Of a DNA stretch of 21,508 nucleotides, positions 14,079 to 19,341 are shown one piece after another; within the stretch, counting starts at the first letter, position 1, and each line of letters begins with the position of its first letter. This DNA is from a virus. The stretch spans positions 1 to 21,508 of IMG/VR virus record IMGVR_UViG_3300044951_000456, one strand, 5' to 3'. The position numbers and the translations under genes are program-made. A model generated the notes under the pieces. The model did no database searches, had not been told where the DNA came from, and worked only from the letters and a program-made list of their open reading frames with translations.

Positions 14079-14567
14079 ATGCAAAACATCAAAGACTTCC
14101 TATCATACGATCAAGAAACAGGTATCTTCACTTGGGTTAAAAAACCTAACCGCAATATAAAACTTGGGAGCATAGCTGGGCGTAAACGTAATGATGGGTA
14201 TGTGGAGGTAAAATACAACAAAAAACACTACTTAGCACATAGACTAGCATGGTTTTTTATGTACGGGGAAGTGCCTTTATATAACATAGACCACATCAAC
14301 GAGATTAAAATAGATAACCGTATATGCAATCTTAGATTAGATAGTAATGGGGAAAATACGCATAACATTAGTAAGCCTAGAGTAGACAATACATCAGGGT
14401 ATAGAGGAGCTTATTGGCATAAACAAAGGGGTAAATGGACAGCACAAATACGGGTAAAAGGAGTTCTTATACATTTAGGTATGTTTAACCTACCAGAGGA
14501 GGCACATGCGGCTTACCTACGTTCAAAGAGGGAGAACCACCCATTTTGGATAGAAAAAACTAATTAA
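14079..14567 (+). CDS. Free-standing HNH homing endonuclease with AP2-like domain (copy 1)
   Basis: A 162-aa HNH endonuclease. Its N-terminal motif is FLSYDQETGIFTW (7-19), followed by YLAHRLAW (51-58), the HNH core YNIDHINEIKIDNRICNLRL (H72, N80, N84), and a C-terminal AP2-like DNA-binding domain (about 107-150: GYRGAYWHKQRGKWTAQI). Such enzymes nick or cut cognate DNA to spread their own gene. I chose ATG 14079 over an upstream in-frame TTG at 14034 because it has an AGAGG site upstream and begins like copy 2 (MQNIKDFLSYD versus MLDIKDYLSYD). It lies between the 424-aa gene and promoter P3, with no sign of intron structure. Confidence 0.92.
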   Translation: MQNIKDFLSYDQETGIFTWVKKPNRNIKLGSIAGRKRNDGYVEVKYNKKHYLAHRLAWFFMYGEVPLYNIDHINEIKIDNRICNLRLDSNGENTHNISKPRVDNTSGYRGAYWHKQRGKWTAQIRVKGVLIHLGMFNLPEEAHAAYLRSKRENHPFWIEKTN

Positions 14568-14576
14568 ATCAAACAC

Positions 14577-14605
14577 TTGACAAACGCTTCAAAAGGGCGT
14601 ATAAT
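14577..14605 (+). promoter_or_regulatory. Early promoter P3
   Basis: A perfect sigma70 promoter: TTGACA, 17 bp, TATAAT. The -10 context GCGTATAATAT and the following CTGTAGTTT are shared with P4 and P5, so the promoter is part of a copied cassette. Confidence 0.93.
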
Positions 14606-14640
14606 ATGTACTGTAGTTTGAAGAAAGAGAAGAAAGATTC

Positions 14641-14711
14641 ACCGCCTCAAGCGGTAGCCGTAGTATCAGATACTACACCCAGATAGCTAAGTTAGAGCAA
14701 CCTAACTTAGC
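14641..14711 (+). promoter_or_regulatory. Leader L3: hairpins A, B and C complete
   Basis: Hairpin A is ACCGC-CTCAA-GCGGT (14641-14655). B is GTAGTATCAGATACTAC (14660-14676). C is GCTAAGTTAG with loop AGCAAC and CTAACTTAGC (14686-14711). The leader is about 130 nt long and ends at AGGA before the ATG at 14739. The same order and spacing recur at 16473-16541 and 17530-17604. Confidence 0.88.
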
Positions 14712-14738
14712 ACCAACAACCTTAATAGGAATACGACC

Positions 14739-15110
14739 ATGATGTTTAACCCACAAATTTATACCTCCTTAGTAGCATTAAGAGAAGCATCAATAGTAGG
14801 AGCACACAGCGACACCACCATCGACAATATAGATGTCTTTGGTTGGTTTGAAGGCAACGCTTACGCTTGTAAGTACATTTATGATTATGTATCTGAGGCT
14901 GAGTATGCAGTAGCAGGGGATTGCATTGATATAGTAGAAGAGGGAGAGGATCAGGAAGCTGTATCAGCATTAAGGAAGATCGTAAGGGATAACGATAAAG
15001 ACTGGGAGGTTATTCATATGGAAGCAGACCAACTGCTGTGTAGCCTACTTGAGGATAAGTATCCTCAGTTAGTAAAGGACTTTAAGTCCCTAAACAAATG
15101 GTATGCGTAG
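14739..15110 (+). CDS. Acidic early protein of unknown function, 123 aa
   Basis: A small acidic soluble protein (many D and E, for example IDIVEEGEDQEAVSALRKIV). I recognise no family. Two consecutive ATG codons open the frame, 14739 and 14742; AGGA at 14728-14731 fits either. It is the first gene behind promoter P3 and a full A-B-C leader. Its TAG stop lies inside the next B element (15107-15123), so stop and hairpin are physically merged. Acidic small early proteins often act as inhibitors or DNA mimics, but that is only a possibility here. Confidence 0.75.
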   Translation: MMFNPQIYTSLVALREASIVGAHSDTTIDNIDVFGWFEGNAYACKYIYDYVSEAEYAVAGDCIDIVEEGEDQEAVSALRKIVRDNDKDWEVIHMEADQLLCSLLEDKYPQLVKDFKSLNKWYA

Positions 15111-15163
15111 TATCTGATACTACACCCCAACCAAATAGCTAAGTTAGAGCAACCTAACTTAGC
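15107..15163 (+). promoter_or_regulatory. Intercistronic leader L3': B and C without promoter
   Basis: The B element GTAGTATCTGATACTAC (15107-15123) contains the TAG stop of the preceding gene. Hairpin C (15138-15163, loop AGCAAC) follows, then AATAGGAATAG before the ATG at 15194. No -35/-10 is seen, so the element works in the middle of a transcript. This argues for an RNA-level or translational role. Confidence 0.85.
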
Positions 15164-15193
15164 ACCAAAAACAACTTAATAGGAATAGACATC

Positions 15194-15799
15194 ATGCAAT
15201 ATAAAGAACTATCAGACGAAGCAAAAGAACACGCCTTTAGACGGCACGTAGAATATGCACAATCAAATGATTATTACTGGTGGGAGACAGTAATGGAGGA
15301 CTGGGTAGATAGACTAAGCGCAGTAGGTATATCAACATCATTAGAACAGATGCACTTCTCAGGCTTTGGTAGTCAAGGCGATGGTGCATGTTTCACTGGG
15401 TCAATAAACCTTAAAGAATTTCTTGAGGCACACCCTGATCTAAAGAAAGAACACGCCAAGTTATATATGGCTGTAATACCGTTTGATACAAGAGGTGCGG
15501 CTTGTGAATACTACGATCTGGAACTTACAAGACATGGGTCTACTAACTATAGTCACGAGAAATCAGTACATCTAGGGTCTTGGGACTTGAACATACTACC
15601 TGAGTATGACACAGAAGATGGTGAGGACTATGAGCGGCTAATTATAGATGCTGAAGCGGATATTGAGTGGCAGTGCCGTGAGTATATGAAAGAGATATAC
15701 CGTGATTTGGAGAAGGAGTATGAGTATATGCAGTCATTAGATTGTTTTTTAGATAGCGTGGATTACCAAGACTTCAATGAAGATGGAGAACTAGCATGA
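15194..15799 (+). CDS. Conserved phage protein of the LSDEAKE...FSGFGSQGDGA type
   Basis: A 201-aa acidic protein. The N-terminus YKELSDEAKEHAFRRHVEY is followed by YYWWETVMEDWVDRLSAVGI and the signature MHFSGFGSQGDGACFTGSI (about 54-72). I recall this pattern from a widespread phage family that is sometimes labelled as the antitoxin of a toxin-antitoxin stability system; that label is weakly founded. No toxin-like partner is obvious next to it. It is the second gene behind P3, preceded by its own B-C leader. Its TGA overlaps the ATG of the next small gene (ATGA). Confidence 0.75.
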   Translation: MQYKELSDEAKEHAFRRHVEYAQSNDYYWWETVMEDWVDRLSAVGISTSLEQMHFSGFGSQGDGACFTGSINLKEFLEAHPDLKKEHAKLYMAVIPFDTRGAACEYYDLELTRHGSTNYSHEKSVHLGSWDLNILPEYDTEDGEDYERLIIDAEADIEWQCREYMKEIYRDLEKEYEYMQSLDCFLDSVDYQDFNEDGELA

Positions 15800-15921
15800 T
15801 TTATTCAGCACAGATAAACAACCACGGTAATGTAATTGTATGTAAAGGGACAGATGTAAGGAATAGTTATCGTATAATAGCAACAGGCACGTATCAGGAG
15901 ATGCTTGCCTTAAAGAAGTAA
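15796..15921 (+). CDS. 41-aa small protein coupled to the upstream gene
   Basis: An ATGA overlap starts a short frame of 41 codons plus TAA. The product begins MIYSAQINNHGNVIVCKGTD and ends in a helical, basic tail (YQEMLALKK). The strand-like first half suggests a compact fold, but no family is recognised. The overlap with the upstream stop and the codon use similar to its neighbours support translation. It is too short for certainty. Confidence 0.55.
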   Translation: MIYSAQINNHGNVIVCKGTDVRNSYRIIATGTYQEMLALKK

Positions 15922-15935
15922 TTAAATGACCCTAG

Positions 15936-16017
15936 CTGGGAGGGAGCGCAAGCTATTCCCCAGACAGCCGTATATCGGAGTGTGGGCTGTGTCAACAACA
16001 CCCGAGGTAGTAGGTGT
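15936..16017 (+). other. Structured intergenic RNA candidate, three hairpins
   Basis: Three adjacent pairings are visible in a 188-bp gap. CTGGG/CCCAG (15936-15963) encloses AGC-GCAA-GCT with a GNRA loop. ACAGCC/GGCTGT spans 15964-15990. ACACC/GGTGT spans 15998-16017. An alternative pairing GTAGTAG (16007-16013)/CTACTAC (16061-16067) resembles a stretched B element, followed by the leader-like ACACCCAACCC. It may be a diverged leader or a small RNA. Confidence 0.4.
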
Positions 16018-16109
16018 GAATACCTTTTACAAGCAATAAGTGTATGATTCCATTTGCATGCTACTACACCCAACCCAACCCAACCTATAACACACAACAG
16101 GATAAGAAC

Positions 16110-16412
16110 ATGAGCATAACCAACGAACTAAGATTAGAAAGAGAACTAAAAGCTAGAAGCGATGCAATGAACAGAGTATTGCTAGGGCACGAGGAAGACA
16201 TCCAAGAACTGCATGATAAGGTGGAGTTTTACAGGAGAGTAGTTGCCAATCTAATGGCACTGATTATATTACTGGGTATCTTTGGTGGCTATGCGTACTA
16301 CTTAAAAGATACATCATTGCCTGTGCCTATGGCATGTGAGCAGGAGAAGTCTAAGTACAGTAAGAAAGGTGATGACAGCTATACCATTAAAGAATACACA
16401 TTAAGAAAATGA
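16110..16412 (+). CDS. Single-pass membrane protein with N-terminal coiled coil, 100 aa
   Basis: Residues 1-42 form a charged helix (LRLERELKARSDAMNRVLLG, then EEDIQELHDKVEFYRR). One hydrophobic span follows at about 44-65 (VVANLMALIILLGIFGGYAY), then a charged tail with one cysteine. I recognise no family; superinfection exclusion, membrane anchoring or lysis accessory roles are all possible. I chose ATG 16110 because AGGA lies 7-8 bp upstream. An in-frame upstream ATG at 16044 would add an unlikely Tyr/Pro/Gln stretch and has no ribosome-binding site. Confidence 0.7.
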   Translation: MSITNELRLERELKARSDAMNRVLLGHEEDIQELHDKVEFYRRVVANLMALIILLGIFGGYAYYLKDTSLPVPMACEQEKSKYSKKGDDSYTIKEYTLRK

Positions 16413-16421
16413 CGTAACCCC

Positions 16422-16450
16422 TTGACATATAAGGGAAAGTAGCGTATAAT
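16422..16450 (+). promoter_or_regulatory. Early promoter P4
   Basis: TTGACA, 17 bp, TATAAT, a perfect consensus. From GCGTATAATATACACTGTAG through TTTAAAGATTCACC it is identical to P5, far beyond what promoter function needs. It is a duplicated regulatory cassette. Confidence 0.93.
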
Positions 16451-16472
16451 ATACACTGTAGTTTAAAGATTC

Positions 16473-16541
16473 ACCCCCTTAAGGGGTTGGCAACCGTAGT
16501 ATCAATACTACACCGAGCTAAGTTAGAGCAACCTAACTTAG
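16473..16541 (+). promoter_or_regulatory. Leader L4: hairpins A, B and C
   Basis: Hairpin A is ACCCC-CTTAA-GGGGT (16473-16487). B is GTAGTATCAATACTAC (16496-16511), one base shorter at the centre. C is CTAAGTTAG with loop AGCAAC and CTAACTTAG (16518-16541). The changed pair in A relative to L3 and L5 is compensated on the other side of the stem. Confidence 0.88.
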
Positions 16542-16558
16542 GTAACAGGATTCATTTC

Positions 16559-16574
16559 GGGGTACACGTACCCC
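16559..16574 (+). other. Extra leader hairpin D
   Basis: GGGGTACACGTACCCC forms a stem of up to 7 bp with a very small loop (6 bp with loop CACG), 14 bp upstream of the GGAG ribosome-binding site of the DUF3150-like gene. It is present only in leader L4. Confidence 0.6.
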
Positions 16575-16597
16575 ACTTTTAAACTTTGGAGCACGAC

Positions 16598-17464
16598 ATG
16601 ACACAAACAAACGTAAAATCATTAGCATCATCAGCAATGTTAGTAAGCCTCAACATCAGCCTGTGGACAGCTCGTAAGCTGGATAAAAAGGTATCTAATG
16701 ATGTGGACATCAGCAACAGCACCATGACTAAGGCTGGTAATTACCACAAGAACTTGTTAGCAGGTGATGACTCACTTGCGGCAATCGGTAAGGTGGCAGG
16801 GGTTATTAGAACGTACCACATGACACAGACCTCACCTTGGAATGACAATGGCGATAGGTTGCTAACGACTGCTCAGTTCTTCATCTACAAGAAAGAGATG
16901 GCACGGCTTGAACAGCAATACTGGGACTTGGTTAGTACATTCATTGCAGGATACAGTATGCGTATTAGTGCCGCCGCATTTCAGTTAGGTTCGTTGTTTA
17001 ACAGGGACGAGTACCCTGACGTAGAGCAGGTGACGGATAAGTTCGGTTTTGTTGTGCGATACACACCAGTACCAGAGGTGGGTGATTGGAGAGTAGACAT
17101 AGGCAACGAGGGGCTTAAGGAAGTACAAGAGCAGTATGCCCTCATGTATGAGGCTAACATTGAGAAAGTACATGCTGATGCATACGACAGGCTGTACAAG
17201 ATACTGACTCAGCTTAGCTTTGGGTTGCGTACTAATGAAGACGGGTCAAAAGGTAAGGTGTTTGATAGTGTGCTTGATAACACTAAGGAGCTGTGTGGTT
17301 TGCTTAGTAGCTTCAACATCAAGGGCGACACACAGTTGGAGGCTATGCGTATCAAGTTAGAGGACAGCTTTACAGGCATTGATGCTCAGGATATTAAGAA
17401 GTCCGACTATATAAGGATCACGCTTAAGCGTGATGTGGATTCAATGTTAGATAAGTGGAACTAG
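16598..17464 (+). CDS. DUF3150-like protein (partner of MoxR/VWA module)
   Basis: A 288-aa helical protein that I recognise as DUF3150-like from its start (SSAMLVSLNISLWTARKLDK), the VSNDVD...KAGNYHKNLLAG segment (about 32-51) and the general length. Its family typically lies beside CobS-like/MoxR AAA+ ATPases and VWA proteins, as it does here. It has no visible catalytic motif and may be an adaptor, or the substrate of the ATPase. I chose ATG 16598 (GGAG 7 bp upstream) over an in-frame TTG at 16586, whose bases form part of that site. It has its own promoter P4 and a full A-B-C leader, separate from the ATPase unit. Confidence 0.8.
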   Translation: MTQTNVKSLASSAMLVSLNISLWTARKLDKKVSNDVDISNSTMTKAGNYHKNLLAGDDSLAAIGKVAGVIRTYHMTQTSPWNDNGDRLLTTAQFFIYKKEMARLEQQYWDLVSTFIAGYSMRISAAAFQLGSLFNRDEYPDVEQVTDKFGFVVRYTPVPEVGDWRVDIGNEGLKEVQEQYALMYEANIEKVHADAYDRLYKILTQLSFGLRTNEDGSKGKVFDSVLDNTKELCGLLSSFNIKGDTQLEAMRIKLEDSFTGIDAQDIKKSDYIRITLKRDVDSMLDKWN

Positions 17465-17478
17465 GAGTAGGCGAGAGC

Positions 17479-17507
17479 TTGACAAAGGAGGACAACTAGC
17501 GTATAAT
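17479..17507 (+). promoter_or_regulatory. Early promoter P5
   Basis: TTGACA, 17 bp, TATAAT, a perfect consensus. The spacer has GGAGG but no start codon follows it. Downstream it is identical to P4 through ATTCACC. Confidence 0.93.
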
Positions 17508-17529
17508 ATACACTGTAGTTTAAAGATTC

Positions 17530-17604
17530 ACCACCTCAAGTGGTCGGCAACCGTAGTATCAATACTACACCCAACCAAAGCTAAGTTAGATTAACCTAAC
17601 TTAG
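17530..17604 (+). promoter_or_regulatory. Leader L5: hairpins A, B and C
   Basis: Hairpin A is ACCAC-CTCAA-GTGGT (17530-17544). B is GTAGTATCAATACTAC (17553-17568). C has the invariant CTAAGTTAG/CTAACTTAG stem but loop ATTAAC (17581-17604). AGGA follows before the ATG at 17622. Confidence 0.88.
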
Positions 17605-17621
17605 TACAACAGGAAAAGACA

Positions 17622-18698
17622 ATGAAAAAACCATATAGTTCAATCAACATGCAAGAAACCATTAAGTTAATCAGCGCAGTAGGTGAGCGGCTAACCGTCC
17701 TTGTACAGGGTGAGATGGGGATTGGCAAGTCATCAATCCTTAAGGCTCTAGCAAAGAGCCACCCCAACCATATCCCATGCTACATAGACATAACAACAAA
17801 AGATGTGGGCGACTTCCTTGTACCACAGATACGTACCATAGACGGTACACCAGTATGCTCATTCATTCCCAATGAGGAGTTCGGCTTTCACTTAGGTAAG
17901 CCCTTGATCGTAATGCTTGACGAGGTAGGTAAGGCAGGTAAAGCGGTAATGAACGCTTGTCTACGGCTTATGCTAGAGCGTAAGCTAGGTATCCATGAAC
18001 TACCAGAGGGCAGTATAGTCTTTGCAACTACTAACCTAGCAGTTGAGGGTATAGGTGATAACTTGCCGCCCCATGCACGTAATAGGGTTTGTGTGGTTAA
18101 GATGTGCAAGCCTACTGCTGAGCAATGGCGTTGGGATTATGCACAGAACGCAGGTATCGACCCTGTAGTGATAGCGACAGCTATTGAGTATCCATCTATG
18201 TTAGCCAGCTTCGAGGACTATGAACGTCCTGACATGAATGAGTATATCAATGACCCTCGTGTACCTAGAGCGGCGTTCGTTACACCACGTTCGTTAGAGA
18301 AAGCAAGCGACATACTTAAGCTGTGCCGTGAGATGCCTGAAGAAGTGTTGACCCATGCGCTGTTCGGTGTGATAGGTGAGCGGGCTACTATGGATATGAT
18401 GAACATACTTAAGCTGGATAACACCATGCCAGCATGGTCAGAGATCATTAACAAGCCTGACACTACTATAGTACCACCCAACGGAGCGGCTATCTGTCTG
18501 GTAGTTAGCAAGGCGTTAAGTAATGTAGCTACTGATACGTTTGACAGTTGGATGACGTATTTAAATAGGTTGCCACGTGAGGCACAGGCTTTGTTTGCTA
18601 TGAGTGTGATGAGTGCCAATAGCCCTAAGCGTAACGTAGCAGTTACTAATAGGAAGTTCACTGAGTATGCCGTTTCGCAAGGTTACCTTTTCTCTTAG
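17622..18698 (+). CDS. MoxR/CobS-like AAA+ ATPase
   Basis: A 358-aa AAA+ protein. Walker A is GEMGIGKSS (30-38), Walker B is LIVMLDEVGKA (95-105, D100, E101), sensor 1 is FATTN (134-138) and the arginine finger region is HARNR (151-155). The pattern DITTKDVGDFLVPQ (56-69) after Walker A is typical of MoxR/CobS-type ATPases. The C-terminal third is helical. Such ATPases remodel partners together with VWA proteins, whose MIDAS contacts the client, as in cobalt and magnesium chelatases and MoxR chaperones. The VWA partner is encoded two genes on, with an HNH gene between. The gene is transcribed from P5 through a full A-B-C leader. Confidence 0.9.
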   Translation: MKKPYSSINMQETIKLISAVGERLTVLVQGEMGIGKSSILKALAKSHPNHIPCYIDITTKDVGDFLVPQIRTIDGTPVCSFIPNEEFGFHLGKPLIVMLDEVGKAGKAVMNACLRLMLERKLGIHELPEGSIVFATTNLAVEGIGDNLPPHARNRVCVVKMCKPTAEQWRWDYAQNAGIDPVVIATAIEYPSMLASFEDYERPDMNEYINDPRVPRAAFVTPRSLEKASDILKLCREMPEEVLTHALFGVIGERATMDMMNILKLDNTMPAWSEIINKPDTTIVPPNGAAICLVVSKALSNVATDTFDSWMTYLNRLPREAQALFAMSVMSANSPKRNVAVTNRKFTEYAVSQGYLFS

Positions 18699-18701
18699 TT
18701 A

Positions 18702-18710
18702 TGGTATAAT
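18702..18710 (+). promoter_or_regulatory. Extended -10 promoter candidate before HNH copy 2
   Basis: TGGTATAAT fits an extended -10 (TGnTATAAT). No clear -35 is seen 17 bp upstream. It lies right after the stop of the ATPase gene and could give the HNH gene its own transcript. Confidence 0.4.
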
Positions 18711-18716
18711 GGTTTT

Positions 18717-18764
18717 GTGGTCTAGGTATGCAAACCGAACACGCCTTCAGTAAGCGTTGACCAC
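18717..18764 (+). other. Possible stem-loop leader of HNH copy 2
   Basis: GTGGTC (18717-18722) pairs with GACCAC (18759-18764). Inside, ACGC (18741-18744) pairs with GCGT (18754-18757). This could fold into a small branched structure. It is not a recognisable tRNA. Confidence 0.35.
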
Positions 18765-18794
18765 CCATTTTCACTGACCTTAACTGGAGGTATC

Positions 18795-19256
18795 ATGTTA
18801 GACATCAAAGACTATTTATCCTATGACCCTGAGACTGGACTATTTACTTGGGTAAGGAATACAGGTAGGCAGAATAAACTAAATAAAATAGCAGGACATA
18901 TAGCTAAAAATGGGTACGTGTATATCCAATATAAAACTAAGAGGTATTTAGCTCATAGACTAGCATGGTACTTCTATCATGGAATACCACCCCTATATTC
19001 TATAGATCACATCAATGAAGTTAAAGACGACAATAGAATATGCAATCTTAGATTAGATACTAACAAGGAGAACGGACAAAACAATAGTACTTGTAAAGGA
19101 ATGAGCTGGAGTACGACTAGAGGTAAATGGCAAGCAGCCATATCAATAAAAGGTGTAAATAAGTTCTTAGGTTACTACGATACACCAGAGGAGGCACGAG
19201 ATGTATATCTATGTGCTAAGAGAGAACATCACCCATTCTGGGTAGAGAGTAAATAA
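18795..19256 (+). CDS. Free-standing HNH homing endonuclease with AP2-like domain (copy 2)
   Basis: A 153-aa paralogue of the protein at 14079. It has the same motif order: DYLSYDPETGLFTW, YLAHRLAWYF, the HNH core YSIDHINEVKDDNRICNLRL (H72, N80, N84), a shorter AP2-like segment (about 102-141, GMSWSTTRGKWQAAI) and the same ending (HHPFWVE versus NHPFWIE). The two genes share a stretch of 22 identical bases at the NLRLD motif, so they are recent relatives. GGAGG precedes ATG 18795. It lies between the AAA+ ATPase gene and its VWA partner, so it probably invaded that module. Confidence 0.92.
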   Translation: MLDIKDYLSYDPETGLFTWVRNTGRQNKLNKIAGHIAKNGYVYIQYKTKRYLAHRLAWYFYHGIPPLYSIDHINEVKDDNRICNLRLDTNKENGQNNSTCKGMSWSTTRGKWQAAISIKGVNKFLGYYDTPEEARDVYLCAKREHHPFWVESK

Positions 19257-19272
19257 GGAACAGTTATCAGGC

Positions 19273-19322
19273 GTAGTACCATCGTACTACATATAAGGCT
19301 TCGCCCCTGCCTTTACAGGGGC
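19273..19322 (+). promoter_or_regulatory. Leader L6: B variant and GC-rich hairpin before the VWA gene
   Basis: GTAGTAC-CATC-GTACTAC (19273-19290) is a B element with a compensated pair change (T-A to C-G). GCCCCTG/CAGGGGC with loop CCTTTA (19303-19322) follows; it lacks a T run and is not a typical terminator. GGAG then precedes ATG 19342. No promoter is seen, so expression probably depends on read-through from P5 or from the HNH unit. Confidence 0.7.
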
Positions 19323-19341
19323 TGTATATTGGAGAAATAAA

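Noticed and set aside
14577-17604. The repeated leader elements as a CRISPR array
   Set aside because: The copies are hundreds to over a thousand bases apart, sit before genes, vary in composition and have no uniform spacers.
18717-18764. A tRNA gene before HNH copy 2
   Set aside because: The outer stem is only 6 bp, there is no TTC arm and no acceptor/anticodon layout. A local stem-loop is the better description.
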